NCBI RefSeq assembly: GCF_029227915.1
Contig: NC_079878.1
Span: 19,222,001-19,282,000, forward strand
Reading direction: 5' to 3'
DNA from: Hydractinia symbiolongicarpus
Taxonomy: Eukaryota; Cnidaria; Hydrozoa; Anthoathecata; Hydractiniidae
Length of the DNA: 60,000 nt
Shown: positions 33,901 to 45,553 of the stretch, in pieces
How positions within the stretch are numbered: position 1 is the first letter of the stretch
Layout: the number at the start of each line of letters is the position of its first letter
Position numbers and translations under genes: made by a program
The notes under the pieces: generated by a model
The model's database searches: none
What the model was told of the DNA's origin: nothing
Seen by the model: only the letters and a program-made list of their open reading frames with translations

Positions 33901-36900
33901 GCCTTGTTTCTCTTCACATATTAGAAAATTATTACAGTAAGAATAAAACATTTGCATGTCTTAATAAAGAACCAAGGGTTTTGTATTTAGAAAACTCCAA
34001 ACACTTCAATTTCCATGACTCCACCGAAAACACCACTTCTTCCTTCTTCCTTCTTCCAATAATGTCACCAAACACACGACAAAGAAAATCCAGATGTGCA
34101 CTAAAAGTAACCCAATTAATCAAAACCTTCAATTTCCAGAAGGATGATCAAATTGATATTCTCAACTTGTCTGCCCAGCAGTTGGAATTAAAAAATAAGG
34201 TGGATTATGTGAAGCTGACCAAGGGTGGCAGGAAAATGGTGTCTTTTGAAACAAGGCAAGCAATTTGGGACTACTGGCATGCTAAAAGTACACCATCAAC
34301 ACTAATATCACGTCCAGCTAAGTTAAAAATGGGTCACAAAGCTAAGATTCAGTCTGGTTTAAAGTTTGTTGACGTCGTAAACATCATTAAGCAAAGAGGG
34401 AAAGAATATTATCAGGGAAATTGGAGAATCATCAATATCACATTTCGCGAGTGATACTATTTTCACCTTTTTCTTCTACTATTAAAGCTGCTCCTAGATT
34501 GTGCATATGTGAGTTGTGTCGAGAAGAGTATGGTCAATGCTCTGTATTTGAAGAGTACCTTCTGAATGTGTCTACACTCACTGCAAGCCACATTCGTTCA
34601 GATAATAAAGAATTCTTTGGTGATGAAGTGAGTGTAGAAGGTAGTGATTTTCTTCTCCCTGGAACAGTTTGTGCTATTGCAGCTGATAGAAAGTCTGTTG
34701 ACACGGTTTGGTTTTTCGAAATTGTGAAAGAATTTTGTGCAACTGTAGATATTTATGATGACTACGGTGTGACAGTTGGTGCTGGTCAAAGATGTCTGGA
34801 AGGTCACTTTTTCGAGTTGCTGAAGGTGGTTGGTTCAACCAGAAAATACAAGCTGATTTTATCCAAGAAAGCCTTGGTTTATCGAGAAAGTGTTGTGTAC
34901 CCCTTTGTCCCATTCGAAAAGAAAGATGATTGTTTTGTGCTATTAAACAATGACTTTGTTGATATCCTTAGATAAGTGGAACATAATGGTTTGGAGTTTA
35001 TCTGAATGATACACAGATAGCAATTAAAAGTTATATTCATTAGTTTATATGTTTCATTAGTTTATTCAAGTTTTTCCAATATCGATCTTCATTTGTAGTT
35101 TAATTACAGTTCATCAATATGTTGTTTGAATGAGACTACATTTTGTTTGTATTATATAAGAGATATAATACATTTTTCCAGAAGATTTGATTGTTTTAAA
35201 AGGAATCCTATCACGTTTTACATTTTTACATACTGATTTAAGCTAGTACTAGTCAAGATTAAATGATTTTTTTTCAAAAGGAATGTATAGTTTGTTTGTA
35301 TATGTTGAACTTCATAATAGAAGCCTGGAACATTTACTTGTTATAAGAAGATTGCTTTTGGTTTAAAGCTTGTTTATGTAGTTATATCACTGGATGCATT
35401 ATATGATCTTATCTGTGAAAATTTTTGGCTTACACATCGAAATTTTGCCTTAAATGTTGTTGTAAGCCCGTTTTTTTCACTTTGTTGCATTGTTTGTTAC
35501 TCAACTGATAGTATACATTGATCTTGACAACCTCTCAAATTTTTAAGATTTAAGCTTTAAGTAAATTAGATATTATTCAATATTATGTATAAAAAAACTA
35601 AAATTATATTGACATGTAAGCCAATAAATTTCACTTTAAACAACTGAAAAGCTTTCACCCGGATAGTTCCAGTGCAAGAGTAACTCATAAAGATCCAAAT
35701 TTCAGTGCGGTATTCAGTCTAATCAATGCAGTGAACATTCTAGGCTTACAAATATAACAAAACACAAAATCACATGTAAGCCTGCAACCTTCACTTAGAA
35801 TACTTTTTAAACTTACTGAGCTTAAAGACTGTATTGAACTGAGTCACTCCTCCTCAAAATTTTGTATTTAGTATTTTTGATAAAACTGGATATCAGATCA
35901 TCGTTTTTTTTTATGGACAATGTAGCTAGTTAAATAAGTTCTTTATTCGCGAGGTTGTTTGCGTATATCATATGTCTTGTATTAACATTAGAAAATAATG
36001 CTTTTTGTATAAAAAACATGAAGAAAATATTTTTCATCAGTATGATACCTCACAACATCAGCTTCTAGCACACTATCCACTGCATTTGTGTCATCACCAA
36101 CAACTTCTTGCTCAACATGCAGCACAGTCACATGGGATGGAATAAATAGCTCTCTTTTGGATATTGCCCTCAGTAATGTTGTCTTTCCTAAGCCATTACG
36201 ACCAACAAAACCATACCGTCTTCCAAACGCCATTACAAGATTTGCATTTTTCAGTAAAACCCTACAGCAAAGTATTTTTGATTGCTTTTAAGCTTGATTA
36301 TGCATAAAAACAGCTATTATACTCTGGTAGCATTGTTGGAGCATAAAAACAAGACAAAATTTGGGCACAAACATTAAATGCTTTTGAATTTAGATATAAA
36401 ATAAAAAATTGTGTCAAATAGCTAAGAGCGCAACTTCCAACTCATGGCACTCTAAGCATGAAAAGTATCATGAAATGACATGCCTAATACAAATAGCTGA
36501 GAGACTGGTAGGAGTAAACTATGTTACTTTTTTTACGTAGACACAATTTAGGTATATCATTAAAAATATGTGTGTGTCAGTCGAAAAGATATTTTCTGCT
36601 TTGTTCTTTTAGCTTTTTCTTGTGATTACATCATAATATGTCACAATATATACGCAGACCCAATTAGGGTCCACGCTCTACTAGACAACAACAAGAAAAT
36701 GTTGTAAAATATGAGTAACTAACTTGCTGCCATATGCTAAATCAAAGTTTTCAATTCTAATGTCAACCACTTTTCCACTTTGATCCTGTTTCAGATCTTT
36801 TTTTTGTATAACCTGGTTTGTTGTTAGACCAGCACATTTTTCTTCTTCATTGCAAATTTCGTCTTTTTCTCTTTTGTCCGACTTTTGTTTCAGTTTAGCA

Positions 36901-39900
36901 TCTGCTTTTTCCAACTTTTTCAGATCAACTGTTTTCTATAGAAAAAATAAAATCCTAAATTCTTTTTTTACGCACATATACAAAATGCTAAATTATGATT
37001 CCCATTTGGGTAAAAAATAAAAAAATAAAGTAAGCACAATAACAACAAAAACAACAAAACATACTAGGGTAATATCATCATTATTTTGTTTAAGCCAAAT
37101 GCTATCATGTATTGTTGTTTTGTCGTCATTCTTTGTACGGTCACCAATATGAACTGGTGCATTTAATATCTTGACATTCTTTGTGGTTTCTGTTGTTGTG
37201 TCTCTATAATTTAACATAAGTTAAATCTTTTCATTTGAACTGCCTCAAGGAAAAAAATGCTGCTCAGTCTTTTTTCAGTCAGCTTTTTTAAATATTGGTG
37301 ATTTTTAAAGTATTAATAACGTTTATCACAATTCATAATCTGTCTAGTACATTATTAAAAAAGTTTTAATCCAATTTGGAAATTAGAGAGTATATTTATT
37401 ATCAACATATACACCGCTAAGGATTAAATAGTCTGTTGGTTGACGTTATCAAATGATTAGTATTTAGTGAAATAAAAAAATATAAGACTATGACCAACTT
37501 TGGCCTAAGAACATTGGAAGACTGAAAAAATGGAAGTCGGTTGAGATAGATTGAAGTTTAAATTTTTGAATGATATTGTTAGAAATATTAAATGCATTTC
37601 GAATTGAAACTACAGGCTAATAAAGGTACAGAATTTAAAGAATACTTACTTATTTAACAAGTTGATAATTCCTTTACATATATTTTTTATCTCGTTTTCA
37701 TCATCGTTTTCTATCGCTTCATGTAGAACTCCGCCCACAGCATCATATAGGTCATCTGCAGATTCAAAATCATCAACACTTGTCTTTGTTACGTCTAAAT
37801 GTCACAAAGTAATGGCTAAGCTACTGTCCCTTTAAAAACTTTTCAGCTCAAGGAACCGTTAGCTTTTATAGCTATCAATGTTGATTAGTTTGTATAATAA
37901 CTGCATTGTTCTGATCCAGGTGGTGAGTTAATTCGCTGAGATAACAAATATCATGTTATTTCTTTTAACATATTGTTTCACAGGTCACTTTTAAATTTAC
38001 ATGCAATTTAGGCAATTTTGAGCTTAACACTATAAGCAACGAGTGGGGGAGAACAATGTGCTTTGTGTGTTTTGTGACTTTTCCTAACTCTAATTAGGAC
38101 TTGTAAGCTATTACATTTTACGAATAGGTTAATTTTAAAATGTGCTAATATGCATTTACAAATGTTGTAAGATGTTGTCTGTATGTCTGTTACTAGGTGG
38201 TTACAAAGGTGTTGCTAAGGAGATATGGGTCACAGGACCAGGGTTTGAATTAACAATTCGTGATTCGTGAACCACGAACCATTTTCATGATTTCACGAAC
38301 ATTTTTTTTAAATTATAATAAAATCACGAACCACGATATTCTTATGTACTTTAACATTGACATCAGACATTATTTTTCTGCCGGAAAGTTACTCTCTCTG
38401 TATTTTTTTGGAAGTTCTTTCCTAAAAACAATCGTCAAATTAAGTGTCGCGCGCTCGCTACGTAAGCCTACCATATTTGTTTACAAGGGCAGAAATTTTG
38501 CCGACAAATGAATTTTCATTCAGTATTTTTTACAAGCTAAAAAAAACCATGTGCTGCATGTGATTTCACAGGTGAAACAATTACTTAAAAGTCATTTCTC
38601 AGATATGCAATTGGTTTGATTGTTCAGAAGAAAGAGAGTTCGCTTGAAAGTTACAACTCCGTCGTAAGGCAATTGAGGTTCTCTCTTGTTCTGTCTATCA
38701 TATATAGACTGCGTTAGTGCGCACTCTTTATAGTGTCAGGTCCTTGTGACATAGTTCCAAATGGGGCAGCTGATTCAATCGTAAATCAACAAAACGTCAG
38801 GGCTTAAAATGTTAGCATGTGTAATCTCAATGTCAGCTTCAACTCGCTATTGAACATAGAAAAAGAACAAACAAAGAATAAAACACTGTAAAAAGAGTGA
38901 AATCCAACACCAACATAAATTGGCCGCAAGTGCATTTTCTGCCAATTTACTGCCACTTATATTTAAAAAAAATTCACTTCTGCGCCCACCATGGGGGCGC
39001 CTCATGGAGTCACCCTTGTATGCACATCAAGAAAATATCACACATCACTTTATAAGCGTTAACTTGAAGCCTGAGGGCTAAAATACTAAATCCTTTTGTA
39101 GGAAATACCGTTCTACCAAAATGACGTCATTTCCAATTGCAATAACATAAAAATATTGTTATCCTAACCTTGAACATGTCATATTCTAACCTTGTACCAC
39201 GTTTAATGACATGAACATCAATAATTGAGGAAGTAGTATGACGTGATTAAAATTCATTTTTTTCACATGAAATATTATTCTCTCCAGTAAATAATTCTAC
39301 TCAGAAATTAGACTTTTACTAGTATATATGCCATGTTTTATCCCCTAAGCATTAGTAGTTCTGGATTCATTGCCTGCAGGCACTTAATCCACCTGGTGTC
39401 ACAAAAAAACACAGTGTAATGTAAACTAAAGTGCCAGTAGTGGTCAATGAAATCCTACAATATTGCAATTGCGCTGCTGGTACACCATTTCTGCAGCCTA
39501 CAAACACTGGCTTCAACCACTCTGGGTTTTGGAGATAATAGCCTATGGAGATAACAGGTTATCTGCGAAAATATTTTAAATAGCATAAAATAACTTTTAA
39601 AGTTTTTTGTTATGTATATACAACAATCGCAGTTTATGCTTTATGCAAAACACAAAAACAGACTGATCGGAAATTTTTTCACAATTTTGAAATATCAGAA
39701 AATCCATGTTGCCATCTAAAAGTAGAGTAGTCTTATATATACATTTATATTTCTTTTCCTAAACAAATTTTTTTTTTGATTCCCACTTAGTTGAGCCTTT
39801 ATATCATGCAAATATTGGATACTACACTACAATCGCAGGATAAACAATTGCAGGATTTTGTGAATAAAGTTCATTCCCCAGGATTTCTATGACTAGCCAT

Positions 39901-40439
39901 GTTCTATATTTTATCAATGAGGGTTATAATCCTGTCAATTGTTTCAGGAGGCAGGTTTATAGTGCTTAAAGTTTTAATTCAAGCTACAGGAACCCTTGAC
40001 ATTATGGCCCACTAGTCGATAGGCTTATGTTGGGATTGAACCTATCATGAGTTGAGCGATCTTTTGTTAGAGGAAGGATCCGGTCCAACAATAAGGAAAA
40101 ATTAAAAAGACAAAGGGGCAAGTCAATAAAATAGCTGCCATTAGAATAATAAAAGAAACCAGCTTCTTATTTCGTTGATAAGAACTTCCAGCAGAATAGA
40201 TATATATCCAATTTATTTTACCAAATACACAGTCCTAGCTGAAATTTTTGACCTCTTGATTTTGAATCTTTTTAAAGCCTTTTACAGAATATCGTTCATA
40301 GCGAAATTTTTAGGATCGTAAAAAAAAATATAACAGGAACGTGTAACTTACCAACAACATAAGTCAAAAGGTCGGAGTCGATGTTAGGGATTTTTTTTTG
40401 GAGGAAGTTCTCGACCAGAACTTCTACTCCATCCGACAT
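24958..40439 (-). CDS. ABCF3: ABCF3, complete 18-exon gene across the repeat period
   Basis: Exons in transcript order: 40352-40439, 37650-37794, 37065-37203, 36724-36935, 36049-36261, 30492-30542, 29919-29952, 29415-29461, 28909-29221, 28744-28827, 28566-28642, 28439-28483, 28104-28152, 27723-27892, 27422-27513, 26241-26373, 25416-25503, 24958-25113. All borders are GT-AG, all phases join, and the sum is 711 codons plus stop, close to the usual ABCF3 length. Motifs: Walker A 215-223 (GRNGLGKTT), signature 332-336 (FSGGW), Walker B before DEPTNMLD (about 352-363), VSHDR; second domain Walker A 528-536 (GENGSGKTT), signature 614-618 (LSGGQ), [12 protein letters not shown] from 634, and VSHNE, where Asn replaces the usual Asp. 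There are no membrane segments. ABC-F proteins are soluble ATPases linked to ribosomes and, for the GCN20/ABCF3 branch, to translational control. Intron 5 (30,543-36,048) contains a transposon. Confidence 0.97.
26514..27052. repeat. 14-bp minisatellite, about 38 units, in ABCF3 intron 15
   Basis: The unit is GATAGGCGAAATGT, with variants GGGG, GACG and rare others at the fifth to eighth bases. One strand is strongly purine-biased. Because 42 bp is three units, the minus strand gives a long open frame of repeated [14 protein letters not shown] peptide, which is not a gene. Only one copy is visible because the second copy would lie past the right edge. Confidence 0.97.
29571..29664. repeat. 18-bp tandem repeat, about 5 units, in ABCF3 intron 7
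   Basis: Units of the form TCTTAAGTGTCCACCTTA follow each other with a few substitutions, between exons 8 (29415-29461) and 7 (29919-29952). Confidence 0.85.
30543..32132 (-). other. Proximal part of ABCF3 intron 5, no gene seen
   Basis: The stretch from exon 6 up to the transposon at 32,133. I see only AT-rich sequence and a tRNA-like B-box word near 30,745 (TTCGAATCTC), too weak to call. Open frames here have no recognisable product. Confidence 0.6.
33159..33545 (+). pseudogene. Zinc-finger part of the TTAA-element gene
   Basis: Four zinc-finger modules with spacing C-x2-C-x12-H follow one another: [32 protein letters not shown] to [24 protein letters not shown] to H, and [19 protein letters not shown] to C. 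Fingers 1, 2 and 4 end in Cys (C2HC type) and finger 3 in His. The frame opens right after a TGA at 33,156, and an ATG at 33,146 is one base out of phase, so the start is broken. It stops at 33,545. The next open segment is in another frame. Fingers of this kind usually bind DNA; here they may have served end recognition (inference). Confidence 0.75.
33548..34975 (+). pseudogene. Main body of the TTAA-element gene, broken and partly deleted
   Basis: After the zinc fingers, a second frame (33,548-33,661, [20 protein letters not shown], ending LLLNK before a GTGAAT donor-like site) leads to an acceptor TTGTAG near 33,769. The next frame (to 34,454) contains [20 protein letters not shown] and [20 protein letters not shown] frame change near 34,440 leads to the C-terminal part with CICELC (to 34,975). 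Related proteins I recall have a long stretch between these two parts, so an internal deletion is likely. I cannot name the family. It is not functional as it stands. Confidence 0.55.
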
Positions 40440-40734
40440 TTTGAGAAAAGAGTTTTATTATGCTGCGTCAGCATTAAGTTTTGCTTTCGTTTGTGTTGTT
40501 GCAGATCATACACTTCTTAAACTCCCCCCCCCCCCCCCCCCGGGGTTGCTTAAGAGTGGAAACGGGCGTTTAATAAAGACTGGGCGGTTTATTAATACTC
40601 TCCAATTAGCGGACATCTTCTTTTGCCCGTTAATTAGAAGTGTCCGCTATTTAGAAACTCGACTTTTTTGGCCCCAAAAAAGGACCAAAAAAGAGTTCAA
40701 GCTAGATGGTTTACAGATAAATCAAATACACATA
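40440..40734 (-). promoter_or_regulatory. Upstream region of the complete ABCF3 gene (copy B)
   Basis: Same as 5,990-6,287 except that the poly-C tract is 18 C (40,524-40,541). It lies between the ABCF3 start codon and the Tigger element. Confidence 0.4.
40524..40541. repeat. Poly-C tract, 18 C (copy B)
   Basis: Three C shorter than in copy A; this accounts for the change of offset between the copies. Confidence 0.97.
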
Positions 40735-41123
40735 CAGTAGAGTCTCCATAACTCGAACCTCTATAACTCGAATCTCTCCTTAACTCGAACAAATTCGTTG
40801 GCACCGTGAAAATTTCCTAATAAACTCTTATAAAAAAACCTCTACAACTCGAACCTCCATAACTCGAATCTTCCCTTAACTCGAACAAATTTTTTTGTCC
40901 CTTGGAGACTTTTCTCTCCATAACTCGAATTTTCTGACATCATAATCAAAATTCGAACAGTTTTCCTGATAAATTGGGTCTAAAAATCTTGTTAATACGT
41001 GTTTTGCAGGCCTTATTATTAATTCGAATGATTAATGATGCGTCATCCAAACCTTTCGAACGTCTTTTTCGAACGTTTTCGAGAAAATCTAAAGAATTTC
41101 AAAAGAAAGACACTCTCATAACA

Positions 41124-41522
41124 ATGTCGTCTGTGGCAGGATCAAAGCGTCGAATTGACAATAAGTCGTGCAAAATCAAGTACAAAGCTCTTAAAGCGTT
41201 GGAAAAGGGTACTGCGCCAAAGGATGTGGCAAAAGAGTTTAAAATTCCTCCAAGCACCCTGTCAACTTGGAAAAAAAATAAAGAAAAGATTTACAAGCAG
41301 TTTAACAACGGGCAAACATCGAAGAGATCAAAGCCAGAAAAATTCAAAGATGTGAACAAAGCTGTTCATAAATGGTTACTTATGATGAGGAGTGAGAATA
41401 TCCCAATCAGTGGCCCGATGCTGAAAGAGAAAGCTCTTGAGTTTGCCGAAGCGTTGGGTGTCGAGTCATTTCAAGCTTCTCAGGGGTGGATGGCTAAATG
41501 GAAAACCAGGTTAGTTGACTAA
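41124..41522 (+). pseudogene. Tigger transposase helix-turn-helix part (copy B)
   Basis: Encodes the same protein as 6,677-7,075. The psq-like and CENP-B-type helix-turn-helix domains are whole and the catalytic domain is absent. Confidence 0.85.
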
Positions 41523-41633
41523 GATTTTGTTTGTTTATCTTCGTGAAGATAAAATCTAAAAAAATGTTACAATAGCTTTGGTAGTTGTTTTTTCAAAATA
41601 TAAATAGACTCTCTTTCAGAGAGGAAGGATAAT

Positions 41634-42110
41634 TTGCAAAAGGATGCAGAAAGAGCGATCAACGAAGATGACGACCCTTTTAAAAGTTTAACCAGCAAAG
41701 TAGAAGAAGACCCAATTCCAACCCTCGATGCTGAACTCTCTTACATAAAACGAAGGTTTCCTGACCACATTGATCCTGACTTATCAACTGAAGATTTCAT
41801 TGATTTTGACATTGAAGTCAGTACATCCCATGGGCGTCTGAAGACTGCTGACATCATTGCTGAGATCACTGGGACTCAAGACGAAGAATTAGAAGAGGTC
41901 GACGAAGAAGACAAGGAGGAAGAAGATAAGATCACAAGACCGACGGCCGAGCAAGTGCGTACAGCTATCAACGTCCTCGAAGACTTGAGTATTTTTTCAC
42001 ATTTTGGAGAAGAAATGATAGCTTCCCTGAGGGACTTGAATCGTAATATCGCCAAAGATTTTGATATGAGTTGTAAGCAAACAGTTATCACCGACTTCTT
42101 TTCTAAATAA
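41634..42110 (+). pseudogene. Tigger transposase tail with PIP-box-like end (copy B)
   Basis: Encodes the same 158 residues as 7,187-7,663, ending KQTVITDFFSK. Confidence 0.85.
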
Positions 42111-42329
42111 ACATTAAAAAATTCATTAAAAGTGTATTGTTTTGACTTTCATTAACCTAATAGCCCCCTTAAAGTTAGACTTAAGATTAAATATAACGTT
42201 TTTATCCAGCTGGTTCACGTAAAGGGAGGATATTGCGCTAAAAGTTGAAAACCTCTACAACTCGAATGTCTCCATAACTCGAACGATTTCCTTTTCCCCG
42301 TGGCTGTTCGAGTTATGAAGACTCTACTG

Positions 42330-43993
42330 TATTTCTTTCTTATACGTTATTAAAAAAATCGTCAAGCTTTCCATTTATTCGCGGATTTTGAAGAAGCAGT
42401 TTATTGATACGCCCTTGTAAATGAAGTGCCACTTAACTTTTTCAACGCAGTTTGTAAGTGTCACTGGAAAACATGTGAACAAAGGGTAGGATATAATTCC
42501 TGTTAAATATACGTTCCGAAGACCACAAAAGGCAATTGAGTGGATGAAGAGGAAAGCTCATTTCGTGCAAATAAAATTGTCCACTAGTTAGAGTGTCTGC
42601 TAATTGACTGTCCACTATTTAGAAAGTTTTGTATGAGGTTTTGACCGTGGTCTTGGCGGTGCAACGGAATTTTTCCATTAATTGGAGGTGTCCGCCAATT
42701 GGAATGTCTGTTAATTGGAGAGTTGTATAAGCAATTAAGGTACCTTCCATGCAACACCAATATTTTTATATCACGGAAGTTATGAATAGAGGTAGTTAAA
42801 AAAGGATATAAAGAATTATTTGAAAGTCAAACGACTTTATTACTTTATTTTTCCTGCTGGTCAATTATAACAGAACGTTCTTAGAAGTATTCTCTATAGG
42901 TTTCTTCCTTATATAATCTAGAATCCATGTCAGTTGCACTCCGTCCTAAAAGTCTAAGAAACACTGGAGGTCGCAATATCTAAAATAAAATTGCTCACTG
43001 TGTACCATGTTTTGAGCTTTATTAAACTAAACACATTGTTAGAAACAAGAACTTTCGTGGTTACAGGTTTACAAAATTTAAAATCTAATTTAGCAAAAAC
43101 AAATTTAGCGAAACATCTGTAACAATTACACCTTCGTTTCCAGGAATTTTTGGCGTCGTTGAGCATTTTATGGCCAATATATGTCCAGATGACCAACATT
43201 GGTGAACTATTAGAAATTTTATGTTCTAGCAACACAAAGTAAACATTGTGACGATATGCAAGAAAAAGTTATCTAGGTAACGATAAGCGATTTTATGTGT
43301 GAAAAAAATGTTTCTCCCATATCAAGGAGGCAAAAAATCGTAGGGACGAGGGTGGTAAGAATCCTCCAGCCAGACAGCTACCGAATGTTACTAAGGGCAG
43401 GCAGGCAGGCAGGCGTGTCTGCTTCCTACGTTTAGACGCTGCCGAATTGTCGAATATTCTGCGATTTTGAAAGTTGTTACATTCATTTAGGAACCATAAG
43501 CCAATGTGAATGATAGCTATTTAAAGTTGTGTGTTACAAGAAAACCTAAATTAAAAACGTTAAAAAACAAAACTGCCAGATCAAATTGCGATTATTCGTA
43601 AAAAGAGATTGAAAATTTAATTCAGACTTTAATTGTCTTAAAGTGTTGCTAATTTCCAGCCAAACTCAGTTACTAATAAAAAATAAAATAAAAGCTAGCC
43701 TAAAAAGACAAGCTTTCATACCATTATACTTGTATGTTATGTAAATTTTAACAAAAAGGGTATATTTATGTTAACAAAAAACAAACAAGTTTCAACCATT
43801 TTAAAAATATCACTTTCTCATTCCAAGGCTTCATTTTTTTCTACAAGAAACAATTTAGGCTATGTTGCGTATTCTTCACGTAAAGAATATACAAAATATA
43901 TAAATAAAGCAATGAAAAAATATTGAATAATACAAAGATCTGTCATTCACCGTAAAAAGCGATAATAACGATGAAATGAAACAAAATGTATTT
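42330..43993. other. Intergenic stretch, no gene seen (copy B)
   Basis: Copy of 7,883-9,546; same content. Confidence 0.7.
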
Positions 43994-45553
43994 TTATGCT
44001 AGTAACATTTGCTCACTCAATTGTTTCACCGTACTTGAACCTTGCAATACATCGACAATTGTGAGCGCAAACTCAAATGCGGTACCAGGTCCTCTACTTG
44101 TAATCAAATTTTCATCACGAACAACCCTTTCCTCCGAGTATTGATAATCTGGAAAGCAAATCATTTGATTTCAAATTAATGACTTTAATTTCTTTCTATT
44201 CTTATTCACACAATAGACTGGGTACTAAGTACCATTTTACAGTTCCTTTGAGTCATTCACAACACGAAATAATTTTTTATTCAATATGATTTTATAACTA
44301 TGCGCTTTTTTGTCTCCTTAATCGTCTCTTTATAAAACAAGAATTTTACTTTTTTTCATAAATGGATATACTAATGTACTCCTTAGGAGAAAATACCAAA
44401 CAACGTATAAATGCCATTTCATACCCTGACCAGCATTCCTAACATACATGCTTGCTCGTTAATGTTCTTTCAAAAAATGCATGACAACATAAACAATTTT
44501 AGAATTTATGAGGAATCAATATTTTTGGGAGATTGTTCCATTCTAGCAAAAAGTAGATTTAAGTGGAATAATTGTATTAAATAAGTGTTTTTTAAATCGT
44601 TTTTTTTTTTCGGTGGATGTAAATATTTTTAAACATATAGAAAATAAACAAAAAAACAAAAAAAACATATTTTTAATTCTTTGCCCTCTTCCCTACAAAT
44701 AATTCAGCTTAATAATAGAAGATTCCAACACACCGTGAAATTTCTCTTTAAACGTTGGATATGACGTCACTCGTTTTCCTTTACATATTCCATGAGCTGC
44801 TAAAGCAGTTGGAGCTAAACAAAAATAATCTGACATCATCTTCACACAGTACAGAAAGATCTACCTAAACATTTCTCTTCCGGCTGTTGCGTATAAACTG
44901 TTAAAAATATGATAACTAGACATATTTCTTACACTGTTATTCGTACAAATTTCAGTGCAGATTCAATTTGGCGATGAGGAAACATGATTGTCTTGGAAAA
45001 AAATTTAGCGTTAATTTGATTTGAAGGAGATAAATTATTCTTTTTACACGCATTTTGAAATTTCTACAAGTTGAAAATTTACAAAAAAATAGTATGCAAT
45101 AGGGCAAAGAAAACTTTTTCAAGGGAAAATGTTTTATTTAAAAGTGTAATAACAGAATTGGTAAGACGAGTTAAAAAAAATCGCATTGATTAATTCAAAA
45201 ACTTAAATTTTTCGTTGCCAGTTTCCCTAGTTTCTACTCACCTGCACATATCGCCGCTATAAAATTGCCAGCTTTGTTTTGCTGTTCCACTAGTGTCTTC
45301 ACCTCTATAGACTGAAATTACAACATCAAATGTTATCACAAGTAAACACAAACAAAAAATTTAAAAAATGTAAAAAAAAGGATTTCTTAAGTATTATTAT
45401 GGTAAATAGAACGCACAATCCATTATTAATTTTTTAATCTCACGAAACTGTTTTGACACGTACATACAAAAAGTTAGCAATGTGTTTAAAGTACCTCTGC
45501 CAGCACCTTTGCACTTCTACTCCTCCAGGAAGCACAACAACATCAAAAGTTTG
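43994..45553 (-). pseudogene. PARK7: DJ-1/PARK7-like gene, same defects (copy B)
   Basis: Exons 45495-45553, 45242-45311, 44734-44814 and 43994-44148. The frameshift between VVVLPGG and AKVLAE is identical to that of copy A, and again no exons for the first ~65 residues are seen. One intronic base differs between the copies (10017 t, 44464 g). Confidence 0.85.

Larger units (their letters stand above)
32133..35806 (+). mobile_element. TTAA-flanked DNA transposon with zinc-finger gene remnants, in ABCF3 intron 5
   Basis: TTAA stands at 32,129-32,132 and 35,807-35,810. Just inside, the ends are imperfect inverted repeats: AAAGCATTT, AAGTGAA and CAGGCTTACA at the left, and on the other strand AAAGTATTC, AAGTGAA and GCAGGCTTACA at the right. 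The word GGCTTACA occurs repeatedly near both ends (about 32,161-32,455 and 35,427-35,780). The middle encodes zinc fingers and a larger uncharacterised protein, on the plus strand and antisense to ABCF3. TTAA duplication is known for Kolobok and piggyBac groups; I cannot assign this one. Confidence 0.65.
40735..42329 (+). mobile_element. Tigger/pogo element, internally deleted (copy B)
   Basis: Copy of 6,288-7,882 with the same termini and TA flanks. Its presence at the same site shows that it was inserted before the 34-kb duplication. Confidence 0.93.
40597..42727. mobile_element. Older pogo-like repeat (copy B)
   Basis: Copy of 6,150-8,280, with the CTCTCCAATTA inverted ends and the Tigger insertion inside. 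Confidence 0.5.

Noticed and set aside
34451-34451. A breakpoint between repeat copies at this base
   Set aside because: ABCF3 intron 5 and the transposon run through it undisturbed; it is only where the window start falls in the repeat.
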